Part shown: positions 46,601 to 55,237 of the stretch, piece by piece
Layout of the letters: every line of letters starts with the position of its first letter
Numbering within the stretch: position 1 is the stretch's first letter
Assembly: GCF_003725295.1 (NCBI RefSeq)
Contig: NZ_QICB01000002.1
Location: 62,001-126,000, forward strand
Source of the DNA: Slackia faecicanis
GTDB taxonomy: Bacteria; Actinomycetota; Coriobacteriia; Coriobacteriales; Eggerthellaceae
Direction of reading: 5' to 3'
Length of the DNA stretch: 64,000 nt
Made by a program: the position numbers and the translations under genes
Notes under the pieces: model-generated
What the model was told of the DNA's origin: nothing
What the model saw: the letters and a program-made list of their open reading frames with translations, nothing else
Database searches by the model: none

Positions 46601-47525
46601 CGAACCTCATCGTTAGGATCGATATTTCAATCCACGCTCCCCGCGAAGGGAGCGACGCCGCGCTTATGCAGTGCGTGAAGTGCCAAGAGATTTCAATCCA
46701 CGCTCCCCGCGAAGGGAGCGACGGCTTTCAGGTCGTTGCCGAACACGGCGTTTTCATTTCAATCCACGCTCCCCGCGAAGGGAGCGACACGAAATTACCG
46801 CCGTTGCCTATGTGGTCGATAAATTTCAATCCACGCTCCCCGCGAAGGGAGCGACTGGACGAGTATTATCACGACGGCCGCGCCGACGGATTTCAATCCA
46901 CGCTCCCCGCGAAGGGAGCGACGTCCGACGGAGGGCGCTCGCGCAGGGCGCCCAATTTCAATCCACGCTCCCCGCGAAGGGAGCGACCCGGCGCATCGGT
47001 GTCGGTGATCGACCCCGTTAACGATTTCAATCCACGCTCCCCGCGAAGGGAGCGACACCGAATCGCGGTCGCGCGTCGGTGAAGTACTCAATTTCAATCC
47101 ACGCTCCCCGCGAAGGGAGCGACCACCGCGCTACGCACATCAAGCGCCCAGACTGGATTTCAATCCACGCTCCCCGCGAAGGGAGCGACGTTTTAGTCGG
47201 TTTCATAGCCACCCCAAAGATAAATATTTCAATCCACGCTCCCCGCGAAGGGAGCGACTGGCTTTCGGGGTGTAGCAGCGTCCCGCCCTGGTATTTCAAT
47301 CCACGCTCCCCGCGAAGGGAGCGACCGACGATTATATCAACACGTTCGCAGACCAACAATTTCAATCCACGCTCCCCGCGAAGGGAGCGACGCGCGCGAG
47401 ATCAACACTCTGCAAAGCCGCGAGATATTTCAATCCACGCTCCCCGCGAAGGGAGCGACGAAAAGGCGAAAGCCGACCTCGCGACCATGGAGATTTCAAT
47501 CCACGCTCCCCGCGAAGGGAGCGAC
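43604..47525 (-). CRISPR. Type I-C CRISPR array, 59 repeats and 58 spacers
   Basis: A 33-bp repeat beginning ATTTCAATCCACGC and ending GAAGGGAGCGAC on the + strand recurs every 64-70 bp from 43604 to 47525; I counted 59 copies, essentially all identical. Spacers are about 31-37 bp. Read on the minus strand the repeat is the standard I-C form with a CGCTCCC/GGGAGCG stem and a 3' TGGATTGAAAT that becomes the crRNA handle. Two neighbouring spacers are identical (45309-45342, 45376-45409). Two distant ones are near-identical (45646-45681, 47124-47156). The array is upstream of cas3, at the opposite end of the locus from cas2. Confidence 0.98.
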
Positions 47526-47809
47526 CGCTACATATAGTAGCAAACATTCAACCCAATCAACCTGAAGGGCAGGTGGCAATTCGGAATCGATACCCCGCGA
47601 CTCCTGGAGCAGTTAAATCGAACTTTTCGAGGTGCGAACCCCGCACATGAAATCCGGCCACTCTCGCTTCGCACCTATTCACCAGCCTCGCTGGACAACG
47701 CCGCACCAAAAGATTCCCCAGATCATCGACACCATGACGAAGCCTACGCATATTGTATAGAAGCCCCGGGGCAACTCGTTGCAATGACTTTCGCTGTCGC
47801 CAAGCCATA
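47526..47809 (-). promoter_or_regulatory. CRISPR leader region
   Basis: 284 bp between the newest (rightmost) repeat and the HipA-like gene, without a supportable open frame. Directly next to the first repeat is the palindrome GCTACATATAGTAGC (47527-47541), a candidate leader-anchoring element for Cas1-Cas2. The array promoter must lie here, reading leftwards. I could not name convincing -35/-10 boxes. Confidence 0.6.
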
Positions 47810-49036
47810 TCAGAGCCGCAGCGATGCGAACGAATCCAGACCGTCATCGGTTCCGCAGCCACGCACCGAACCCACCGGGTCGCCCTTGAGAATCGCTTCG
47901 ATCTGGCATTCGATCAGTCGCTCCATCAAGCGGATGCGACTCTCGGGAAGACCGGGCAGCAAAGACCTGTCGAATTCGAAGCCGCGCAGGTTCTTCAAAT
48001 CGCGACGCAAGCTGTCAGTCAACACGAAATGCGCGACTCCGTTGAAATCGTCGCCGATCCTCGAAGAAAGCAACGCCGCGCACGCCATCATGCGTTCGAA
48101 ATCTTCGCCGTCGTACGACGGAAGAAACGCTTTATTGTTGTCGAACACGGGCGCCATACCCAGCACTTCAAGGGTGTCTGCGTCGAACAGCACGCCATGA
48201 TTTCCCAGATGGCGATCGGTATTTAAACACAGAGCATCGAATACGAGCATCTTTCTGAACGCCGCTTCGGCCCCGATGCTTGCGTAGAAATCGAGCATCG
48301 ATTTCGGACGCGACGCGTCGTAATCGCAGGCATGCAATCTTCCATATTGAAGAAAACCGACGCTCTCGGAAGTGAAGGCTTCGCAGGCCGAAAAACTGCG
48401 CCTCGGGTCATCGCGATGCTCGGGCGAAAACACGATTCTGTATTCGACGCGCTCATCCAGAAACGCTGCGGCCAGCTGCGAGGCCATGGCCTCCGAATAC
48501 GATTCGAATCCTAGGGGTTTGAAGCTGCCGCGGTCGGCCGACTTCAAAAGATATATTCGACCGCGGCGACGCATCCAACACTTCGCGTAGGAACCGTCTG
48601 TCGTGAACTCGGGAGAAAGGATCAAAGGCTCCGTCGCTCGAACATCCCGCCCGAATAAAGCAGCATCAGCAACGGGCCCGGCGAAATCATTCCGATACAA
48701 AGAAACGTCGCTCCACGACAACGACGAATCCGCAGGCTTGACCCAAAACGTATCATTGAGAGAAAGCGCGCACGTCCTGCGAATGAAATCGCTGGTCGAA
48801 TTGCATCCGCACTGCCACAAAAGGCGATTCATATGCGTGCGATCCCGGGCGCTGAGGCGTTTTTCCAACCAGCTTTCCATGTCGGAAAAGCTTCGGGGAA
48901 GCCGCTTTGCATCGAACGCCCCCAGCACCTCGAATCGACCGGGAGAAAACGTATTCCCGCCCGCATCGGCAAACGACAGCACTTCCTCGTTCTTGTTCAT
49001 CAGGCAAAACGTATCCGCGCCCGCAGCAGCATCCAT
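47810..49036 (-). CDS. HipA-like kinase domain protein
   Basis: A 408-residue protein with a HipA-type C-terminal kinase: AKCWMRRRGRIYLLKSADRG (ATP-binding Lys region), LCLNTDRHLGNHGVLFDADT (catalytic loop Asp and Asn) and VLGMAPVFDNNKAF (metal-binding FDN). HipA toxins phosphorylate aminoacyl-tRNA synthetases and cause dormancy; single HipA-like proteins without HipB are common in Coriobacteriia and may act differently. AGGGGAAG precedes the ATG at 49036. It runs towards the CRISPR leader. A small membrane protein gene lies 9 bp upstream. No HipB antitoxin is seen. Confidence 0.85.
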   Translation of the reverse strand: MDAAAGADTFCLMNKNEEVLSFADAGGNTFSPGRFEVLGAFDAKRLPRSFSDMESWLEKRLSARDRTHMNRLLWQCGCNSTSDFIRRTCALSLNDTFWVKPADSSLSWSDVSLYRNDFAGPVADAALFGRDVRATEPLILSPEFTTDGSYAKCWMRRRGRIYLLKSADRGSFKPLGFESYSEAMASQLAAAFLDERVEYRIVFSPEHRDDPRRSFSACEAFTSESVGFLQYGRLHACDYDASRPKSMLDFYASIGAEAAFRKMLVFDALCLNTDRHLGNHGVLFDADTLEVLGMAPVFDNNKAFLPSYDGEDFERMMACAALLSSRIGDDFNGVAHFVLTDSLRRDLKNLRGFEFDRSLLPGLPESRIRLMERLIECQIEAILKGDPVGSVRGCGTDDGLDSFASLRL

Positions 49037-49045
49037 AGACTTCCC

Positions 49046-49222
49046 CTATCCCACAAACAAAAGAAGGGCGCTCGCGGCCGCGGGCATGGTCAGCAGGCCC
49101 AAGAGCATGCGCGCCGCCTTCGCAACGGAGCCGGCGCGCAGCAACGCCGTTATCTCGGCGCGCTTGCAAAAAGCCTGGAAAACAAGGGCAACGGCTCCAG
49201 AAGCGAACAATCCCATTTCCAT
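49046..49222 (-). CDS. Small two-helix membrane protein upstream of the HipA-like gene
   Basis: A 58-residue protein with two hydrophobic segments (GLFASGAVALVFQAF and MLLGLLTMPAAASALLLFVG) joined by a charged linker (CKRAEITALLRAGSVAKAAR). The start at 49222 follows AAAGGGGAGACCG, a convincing site. It ends 9 bp before the HipA-like gene, so the two form a small operon. It could be a partner or antitoxin-like protein, but I know no family for it. Confidence 0.55.
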   Translation of the reverse strand: MEMGLFASGAVALVFQAFCKRAEITALLRAGSVAKAARMLLGLLTMPAAASALLLFVG

Positions 49223-49410
49223 CGGTCTCCCCTTTCGGCGTAGCCATACCGAGCGGGAAGGCATGCGGACGAACGATTCGCCCCGCTTCCCGCTCCGCTT
49301 TCGATGGCCGCAATTATGCGATCGCCGCAAGAAGGCGGTCGACGGGTTATTCCGCTATATAAAGGAACAACCCATCGACCCAAGACCGAAACATGCAGTA
49401 TGACCGGCTA

Positions 49411-49616
49411 TCACGCTTCCGCAATCCTGCGGAAAACCGCCTCCGCCTTGTCGATATCCCTATAGCCGACCCGCGCAGAGCCTTCGCCGTCCTTCTCCCT
49501 TCCGCCAAGAACCTCCGTCAAGCGTTTGTAATTCGTTTTCGGCCTTGAGACGAACGGATGAATTCGCGCATGAATTCAAGGGCGTCTTGGATCATCTTCT
49601 CATCGCAATCAATCAT
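49411..49616 (-). pseudogene. Possible frameshifted small gene
   Basis: From ATG at 49616 the frame gives MIDCDEKMIQDALEFMREF and soon stops. A shift by one base within IRSS continues as RPKTNYKRLTEVLGGREKDG and ends YRDIDKAEAVFRRIAEA at 49411. Joined, this would be a plausible ~68-residue helical protein. No family recognised; it may be chance. Confidence 0.3.
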
Positions 49617-49637
49617 GCTTTCAACCTTTTCTCGGCA

Positions 49638-51335
49638 TTACCGCGCATGCGAATCGGCCGGCGCCTTCTTCCCGCGAGCCGCTTCTTCGTCATAAGACGC
49701 CCTCTCGGAAGCCGCCTCCTTCTCATGGAACGCCTGCTCGGCCTGCTGCTCGACAGAGGCATCGCGCGATCCATTGGAGCCATCGAGATGATACGGATGG
49801 AGATTGACTCGTTTCGCGATATCCTTTCGAAGCCGCGGCGGCTCAACGACGTCGATGCCGTCCAGGAACTTCTGCACCCAATAGCCTATTCCATCCGGAG
49901 GGGCCGCGAACGTAACGGTATACCAGTCCTTCTCCCTCTTCGGACGGCCGTCCCCTCCGGACCCCGCCTTGGCCTGAGTCACGCTCCAGCCTTCGCAGTT
50001 CGAAAACCGCTCGATCAGGTAATGCAGCGCTCTTTCATTGCATCGCATCTTGATGAGTTTCCGCTTGCCGCCCATTCCGTTCATCGACCAGCGAAGATAC
50101 TCGAAGGGCGACTGAGGATCATTGAGTTCGACATACACGCTGGATTCGTCCTCCTCCGACACCTTCAGGTCGGCCATCAAATCGACTCGATGTATAGAAA
50201 ACCCGTTCCCCTTCTTGCTCTTGTCCTTGCCCTTGCCCCCCTTCGTGCTCTTATCCTTTTCGGCGGTATCGGCGGCGGCCTTTGCATCGGTTCCTACGAC
50301 TGCTCCGGCGGCGGCTCCGGCATCGGCTCCGGCGACGGCTCCGGCGGCGGCGTTGTCAACGCCCTCGTCTCCGATGAGTTTGTTCGTCAAGAGGAAGCAG
50401 TGGCCGTCTGCGTAGCGAAGGGCGTAAGGGGTCACGTCGATATACTCGTTTTTCGGCCTCTCATCCTGCTTGCTCGCCGACCCCTCATCCTGCCCGTTCG
50501 TCGCCGGCCCGGCTTTCCTGTCGTCGCTACACAACTGCGCGCCCGCCATATCGACTTTGGTCGAGTACTTCAGATCCGTGAACGAAATCGTCTTCTTATC
50601 AACAATCGCGCCATACAGCTTTGACAGCTCGGCCAAAAAATTATCCGTACTCGGCCTGATGTCCTTCTCTTCCTTCTTCAACTTACACGCGGGCTGCCCG
50701 ATGGCGCCTTCGACCGCCCGACCGTCGCCCGAATCGAAATCGGTATCCAGCAAAAACGCCCTCATTCTGCGATCGCCCTGGAACTGCAGGCTTCTGAGTT
50801 TTCTCACAAGGTCGTTCGCATCCTTGTCTTTCATGAACGGACTGGCGTCGATCATGGCGATCAGAAGCTCGATTTCATGGTCCTCAAGCAGACGGCCGGG
50901 TTCGAACCAATACAAACCCTTCCTGCGAGACTCACTCTTCTTTTTCGCTTCATCCAAACCGGCCTTTTTTTCATCATCGTCGGTCAGGTCGCCGAAACCC
51001 ATCTTCCAGCTGAAAAAATCGATCAGGGACTCTTCCTCAGTAAGACGCGGCTTGATGGAGCTGAATTCCATCATGGCGGGAAGCAGCTTCTCCCTCACGT
51101 AATCGTCCGACACTTCGCAATCATAGACATCCTTGAGATACCTCACCACATCGGAAACGGAAAGTTTGCAGCCTTTGGTCGAACCGGAATACTCCATGAA
51201 AATGCGCTCGGCCGCAAGCGGCACCCAATACGGAACCGCCCTTCTTTGACCGCCCCTCTTCTTGCCGCCGGCAACCAGCTGCGAATCCGCCTTCACGCCC
51301 GCCCGGTTCGCGGCTTTCACGCGCTCCTGTTCCAT
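49638..51335 (-). CDS. WYL-domain regulatory protein
   Basis: A 565-residue protein. The N-terminal part resembles a helix-turn-helix/linker region (RIFMEYSGSTKGCKLSVSDV, VRYLKDVYDCEVSDDYVREK). The middle holds the WYL-type domain (DVTPYALRYADGHCFLLTNK), and a WCX-like C-terminal block follows (NERALHYLIERFSNCEGWSV). WYL proteins are ligand-sensing regulators, often next to phage-defence genes. The WYL part is split by a ~50-residue low-complexity Ala/Gly then Lys/Gly insertion (DNAAAGAVAGADAGAAAGAV, GKGKDKSKKG). The start at 51335 follows GAAGGG. It is divergent from the Clp-like cassette, which it may control. Confidence 0.8.
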   Translation of the reverse strand: MEQERVKAANRAGVKADSQLVAGGKKRGGQRRAVPYWVPLAAERIFMEYSGSTKGCKLSVSDVVRYLKDVYDCEVSDDYVREKLLPAMMEFSSIKPRLTEEESLIDFFSWKMGFGDLTDDDEKKAGLDEAKKKSESRRKGLYWFEPGRLLEDHEIELLIAMIDASPFMKDKDANDLVRKLRSLQFQGDRRMRAFLLDTDFDSGDGRAVEGAIGQPACKLKKEEKDIRPSTDNFLAELSKLYGAIVDKKTISFTDLKYSTKVDMAGAQLCSDDRKAGPATNGQDEGSASKQDERPKNEYIDVTPYALRYADGHCFLLTNKLIGDEGVDNAAAGAVAGADAGAAAGAVVGTDAKAAADTAEKDKSTKGGKGKDKSKKGNGFSIHRVDLMADLKVSEEDESSVYVELNDPQSPFEYLRWSMNGMGGKRKLIKMRCNERALHYLIERFSNCEGWSVTQAKAGSGGDGRPKREKDWYTVTFAAPPDGIGYWVQKFLDGIDVVEPPRLRKDIAKRVNLHPYHLDGSNGSRDASVEQQAEQAFHEKEAASERASYDEEAARGKKAPADSHAR

Positions 51336-51700
51336 GGGATTTCCCTTCTTTCGACAACGACGGCATTGTACCGCCCCCGCCGCAATGCAGGACGCTGTTC
51401 CTTTATTTAGCGGAACACGGAGCGGGAAATCGGCGGAAAAAGCCCGCGGGGAACCCAATGGCGCCGCTGCCGAAAGAAAAAACCGAACCCGCACGAAAAC
51501 GCCCGCGCAAACCCCCGACGTCGATGCGCGGCTCGATGACAAATTCAATCTTCCGCTATTTAGACGAACAATGCTCTGAAAAAACATGGCGTCGCAGGAA
51601 TAATGGGGCCCATCGACAGCGCAGTCGGAACGAATCCGAACACATACCTCTTAAGGAAAACGAAGCAGACGCAGCCCGTATCTGCAGGAAAGGAACCGCA
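51336..51700. other. Divergent control region between the WYL gene and the Clp-like cassette
   Basis: 365 bp with no supportable gene; open frames across it are extensions of the flanking genes in low-quality sequence. It should contain promoters for both directions. The stretch TTCCTTTATTTAGCGGAA (51399-51416) forms an imperfect inverted repeat that could be an operator. Confidence 0.4.
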
Positions 51701-52246
51701 ATGAAAAACGTCAAGAACCTTGCCATGATCGCCCTTAAATCCCTCGTGCCGATCCTCTTCATCATTCTGATGATAGAGCCGCTCGTGCCTTCGATCTGGG
51801 ACGGGCTCATTGCAGAAGGCGCGCCGAGCACCGGCATCATTTTGTTCTCGATCGCCATGGCGCTCGACGCCGCGGGCCTCATTTCGGCCATCGCGACTCA
51901 GGCGGCGAAGCTCGGCGACAAGATGCATTCCTTGCTCATGAATCTGTCGATCGGCGCGCCCATCCTTGCCAAGCTTCCGCTCTTCCTGGCCGTATTCATG
52001 CCCGTAGAGATGAATGAGGCCAATATGCCCATCGTCGCCGTCTACGCCATCGCCTTCATCGCATTCATCGTCGCTGGAATCGTGAAAACGCTGAAGACGA
52101 CCGACGACAGCAAGCCCTTCAAGCGCTGCGCCGGCCTGGCGTTCGCCATCTACGTCGGCGGATGGACCCTCACCATCCCCCTCCTGCGCTTCATCCCCCA
52201 CCTCATTGCAGGAATGTTCATCCTTGCGCGCTACGCCGTCAAATAG
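51701..52246 (+). CDS. Small polytopic membrane protein
   Basis: A 181-residue protein with about five hydrophobic segments (ALKSLVPILFIILMIEPLVP, TGIILFSIAMALDAAGLISA, PILAKLPLFLAVFMPVEM, IVAVYAIAFIAFIVAGIVK, IPLLRFIPHLIAGMFILARY). I do not recognise the family. AGGAAAGGAACC precedes the ATG. It is the first gene of the rightward cassette with the ClpP-like and ClpX-like genes, 45 bp ahead of the former, so it may anchor or be a substrate of that machinery. Confidence 0.65.
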   Translation: MKNVKNLAMIALKSLVPILFIILMIEPLVPSIWDGLIAEGAPSTGIILFSIAMALDAAGLISAIATQAAKLGDKMHSLLMNLSIGAPILAKLPLFLAVFMPVEMNEANMPIVAVYAIAFIAFIVAGIVKTLKTTDDSKPFKRCAGLAFAIYVGGWTLTIPLLRFIPHLIAGMFILARYAVK

Positions 52247-52291
52247 GCGACGCGCAGAACCCTCGCACGCATCCGTCCGAAAGGAATGCCC

Positions 52292-52876
52292 ATGAACACC
52301 GCCTCCGACCTCATCGAGCGCCACGGCCTGAATGCGCCGAGCATCGCGCTGCTTGAAAACCGCACCGTATCGATCTGGGGACCGATCGACGACCTTGTGG
52401 CGAAAAGAACGATCGAAGACATCCTGTACCTCGACCACGAAAATCCCGGCAAGCCCATCACGCTGCAAATCTTCAGCCCGGGCGGCAGCGTTTCGGCGGG
52501 GCTCGCCATCCTCGACACCTGCCGAAACGTCAAAAGCAGCGTGAACACGATCGGCATCGGAACCTGCGCATCCATGGCGGCGGTGCTGCTCATATGCGCC
52601 GGCGACAAAGGATGCCGCTACGTCACCGAACACGCCGACCTGATGCTCCACCAGCCCCGCAGCTCGCTGTCGGGCGATGCGACCTCAATCGAAGCCGTCG
52701 CGCAGAAGATCTTGCGCACGAAAGACGTCCTCGAAGGGCTTATCGCAGACGCATCGGGAATGACCCGCGCAGAAGCGAGCCGCCTCTGCGACCGCGACAC
52801 ATGGCTCGAACCGGAAGAGGCCATCGCCTTGGGGCTGGTCGACCGCATCGTAGGAAAGAACCGAGAGGAGGCATAG
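52292..52876 (+). CDS. ClpP-like serine protease
   Basis: A 194-residue ClpP/Crotonase-fold peptidase. The nucleophile is in GTCASMAAVLL (GxxASMA), the His in ADLMLHQPRSS and the Asp in CDRDTWLEPEEAIALGLVDR. The substrate-strand motif IFSPGGSVSAGLAI (PGG) is also present. It is shorter at the N-terminus than housekeeping ClpP and divergent. The start at 52292 is 6 nt after AAGGA; an ATG at 52286 is too close to it. The gene ends 2 bp before the ClpX-like gene, strongly implying a dedicated protease pair. A host clpP elsewhere is expected. Confidence 0.88.
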   Translation: MNTASDLIERHGLNAPSIALLENRTVSIWGPIDDLVAKRTIEDILYLDHENPGKPITLQIFSPGGSVSAGLAILDTCRNVKSSVNTIGIGTCASMAAVLLICAGDKGCRYVTEHADLMLHQPRSSLSGDATSIEAVAQKILRTKDVLEGLIADASGMTRAEASRLCDRDTWLEPEEAIALGLVDRIVGKNREEA

Positions 52877-52878
52877 CC

Positions 52879-54111
52879 ATGAACGAATCCACCAGGCCGA
52901 ATGGAGCCGCACGAGCCGAAGGGCCCCAGGCGACGAAGCTCATGCACAGCCTCATTTTCATGTGCAACAAGTCGAACCGCGTTCCCCGCACGATCGAGGA
53001 AGCGGACAAGCAGCGCCTGGCCTTTCTCAAAAGCGTCACGGCGGACGATATCGTCGCGGCGTGCAAACAATACGTCGTCGGGCAGGAAGACGAACTGCGA
53101 CGCGTGGCCGAGTACGCCTGCCTGTGGCTTGCACGCTACTTCGCGCAAAAAAGCGGAACGCCCGAAAACGACCTGCCCACGCTGAACGCGCTTCACCTCG
53201 TCGGCAGCACCGCCTCGGGCAAAACCTTCATCTGCCGACAGGTGTTCCACGAATACCTGGGGTTCAATTACCACCATACGAGCACCGCGTCCATCACGGG
53301 AGAAGGCTGGAAGGGCGCATCGATATCGAACGTCCTCAGGCGGGCGGCGAGGGAGCAGTCTAGATTGGAAGCCGAGATAAGCGTCTTGTTCTGGGACGAA
53401 ATCGACAAGCACACCCAACGGAACTCGCGCAGCCCCGAACTCAGCTTCAACCCCCTGACGGACCTGCTCGTGCCGCTTGAAAAAACGGGAGTCTACGCCA
53501 TCCCCGAGCAATACAACGATTCCGACGAGCCCGACCTTCTGGATACGAGCCGCTGCCTATGGGTGTTCGCGGGAGCCTACGAAGGCATCGGGGGAAGAAT
53601 CGTGCGCAAGCGTCTCATGGACGAAGCGAGCGAAACGTACGGCCTGCTCGCCGACGCCCAAATCAAGGACATCGCCGGCATGGACGAAGAAGAGCTTCGG
53701 GAGCGCATCACGATCGACGACCTGATCGAATACGGCATGCTCCCCGAGTTCCTCGGCCGCGCATCGTACATCGTCGCGCTCAAGTCGTTGAAGCAAGACG
53801 ACGTCGCCCGCATCGTGTGCGGCACGCCGCACAGCCTCGAGCAACGCTACGGCATGCTCATGCCTAAAGGTGTGGAGCTGCAGGTGACCGATTCGGCCGG
53901 CCGCCACATCGCCCGGCGCGCGATCGATTCCAGCCTCGGCGCGCGCATGACCAACAGCATGCTGGCCCCCATGGTGGCCCGCCTGGCCGAACGGGCGCGC
54001 AAAGACGAACGCGCCAAACGCGCACGCATCGACTTCTCGCGAAAAGAAAACCGACCCGAAGGCCTGTTGCTCGACGAAACGGACCTCGTTCTCGAAAGGA
54101 TCGCACTGTAA
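52879..54111 (+). CDS. ClpX-like AAA+ unfoldase without zinc-binding domain
   Basis: A 410-residue AAA+ protein. It has Walker A HLVGSTASGKTFICRQV (about residue 115), Walker B ISVLFWDEIDKHTQ (about 170), an ADP-sensing and arginine-finger region in EYGMLPEFLGRASYIVAL, and a helical C-terminal lid ending in LDETDLVLERIAL. The layout follows ClpX (GAYEGIGGRIVRKR in place of GGAF...), but there is no N-terminal C4 zinc finger and no clear IGF loop for ClpP docking. It probably feeds substrates to the adjacent ClpP-like peptidase through another contact. GAGAGGAGG precedes the start. Confidence 0.85.
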   Translation: MNESTRPNGAARAEGPQATKLMHSLIFMCNKSNRVPRTIEEADKQRLAFLKSVTADDIVAACKQYVVGQEDELRRVAEYACLWLARYFAQKSGTPENDLPTLNALHLVGSTASGKTFICRQVFHEYLGFNYHHTSTASITGEGWKGASISNVLRRAAREQSRLEAEISVLFWDEIDKHTQRNSRSPELSFNPLTDLLVPLEKTGVYAIPEQYNDSDEPDLLDTSRCLWVFAGAYEGIGGRIVRKRLMDEASETYGLLADAQIKDIAGMDEEELRERITIDDLIEYGMLPEFLGRASYIVALKSLKQDDVARIVCGTPHSLEQRYGMLMPKGVELQVTDSAGRHIARRAIDSSLGARMTNSMLAPMVARLAERARKDERAKRARIDFSRKENRPEGLLLDETDLVLERIAL

Positions 54112-54551
54112 TGGACGTCCTCTACATCAAAGCCATCGAAAAAGACCTTTTCGAACTGAACAGAGACCCCGAATGCGTCGGAGACCTGCTGGCGCGGATC
54201 GTCGTCGGCGACCCCACGAAGCCGGTGCGCAACGACTACGTGGCGGCATGCGCGTACAATCTCGTCAAAGCCTCCTTCATATATCTTAAAGAGACGGCCC
54301 CGCCAAGCCAGAGAACCTACAAAAACGCAAAGACCATGTGCGGCATGGAAACGGGGCGGTCCAGACCGCCCATCGAATTCCTTTTCAAGGATAATTTCAA
54401 AGAGAAGCCGGAAGATTTCTCCAGCCCATCGGCCTATCGCGCATTCGGGAAAGCCGTCGATGAATACCTGCGATTCGATGGCGCCTACAGGCAGGAAGCC
54501 GCTCAATACTGCAAGAAGCAGTTCGAGCGCCTGATCGACGGCCGGCAATAA
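54111..54551 (+). CDS. Unknown 146-residue protein of the Clp-like cassette
   Basis: Not recognised. A helical, charged protein (YIKAIEKDLFELNRDPECVG, YVAACAYNLVKASFIYLKET, FGKAVDEYLRFDGAYRQEAA) with no membrane segment. Its ATG overlaps the ClpX-like stop (TAATG), implying translational coupling. By position it may be an adaptor or substrate-delivery protein for the protease pair; nothing in its sequence proves that. Confidence 0.65.
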   Translation: MDVLYIKAIEKDLFELNRDPECVGDLLARIVVGDPTKPVRNDYVAACAYNLVKASFIYLKETAPPSQRTYKNAKTMCGMETGRSRPPIEFLFKDNFKEKPEDFSSPSAYRAFGKAVDEYLRFDGAYRQEAAQYCKKQFERLIDGRQ

Positions 54552-54619
54552 CAAGGCGGCATCGGCGAAGCGCCCGCGCCTTTCCCGATGCCTCCCCTCG
54601 CGACCCGAAAGGAGACGCC

Positions 54620-55168
54620 GTGAGCATCTTCTACATTTCCGACACCCACTTCGGGCATGCGAACATCATCCGCCTGAGCAACCGCCCGTTCCTCGATATC
54701 GCCGAAATGAACGCCGAGCTGATCGCACGGTGGAACGCGAAGGTGACCGACGATGACGACGTGTACATGCTGGGCGATTTCGCCTATCGAAGCGCCGAAG
54801 CGACGAGCGTGATCGCGGGCAAGCTCAAGGGCCGCAAGCACCTCGTCATCGGCAACCACGACAACCGGTGGATGAAAGAGCCCAAAGCATGCGCCCAGTT
54901 CGTCGAAATAGCCCGCCTCATGGAAATCGACGACGGCGGGCGCCTGGTCACGCTGTGCCACTACCCCATGATGAGCTGGCACGACATGGCTCGCGAACGC
55001 GGCTGGCACGTGCACGGCCACATTCACGAGAACACCGACGCACCCTATTGGCCGCTGCTCAAATCGATGGACAAGGCCCTCAACGCCTGCGTCGAAGTGA
55101 ACGGCTACGAGCCCGTCACCTTCGACGAGCTTCTGGAAAACAACCGTGTATGGAAGGCGGCGCATTAG
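54620..55168 (+). CDS. Metallophosphoesterase family protein
   Basis: A 182-residue calcineurin-like phosphoesterase: FYISDTHFGHANIIRLSN, VYMLGDFAYRS, HLVIGNHDNRW, LCHYPMMSW and HVHGHIHENT. Short stand-alone forms like this one are common and their substrates vary. CGAAAGGAGACGCC precedes the start. It lies 68 bp after the unknown 146-residue gene and is closed by a hairpin at 55198-55237, so it is probably the last gene of the cassette or a separate transcript. Confidence 0.88.
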   Translation: MSIFYISDTHFGHANIIRLSNRPFLDIAEMNAELIARWNAKVTDDDDVYMLGDFAYRSAEATSVIAGKLKGRKHLVIGNHDNRWMKEPKACAQFVEIARLMEIDDGGRLVTLCHYPMMSWHDMARERGWHVHGHIHENTDAPYWPLLKSMDKALNACVEVNGYEPVTFDELLENNRVWKAAH

Positions 55169-55197
55169 CCGCGAACCGGCATCCCCCACACGCCGAC

Positions 55198-55237
55198 CGA
55201 ACGGCCCGCATGGACGAGCTTCCGTGCGGGCCGTTCG
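55198..55237 (+). terminator. Strong hairpin after the phosphoesterase gene
   Basis: CGAACGGCCCGCA pairs with TGCGGGCCGTTCG, with the stem extended past one mismatch by GGA/TCC around a short loop. No T-run follows; position 30 bp after the stop supports a terminator role. Confidence 0.65.

Noticed and set aside
43467-47537. Long open frames through the CRISPR array
   Set aside because: They are translations of the repeat unit (for example ISIHAPREGSD) and not genes.
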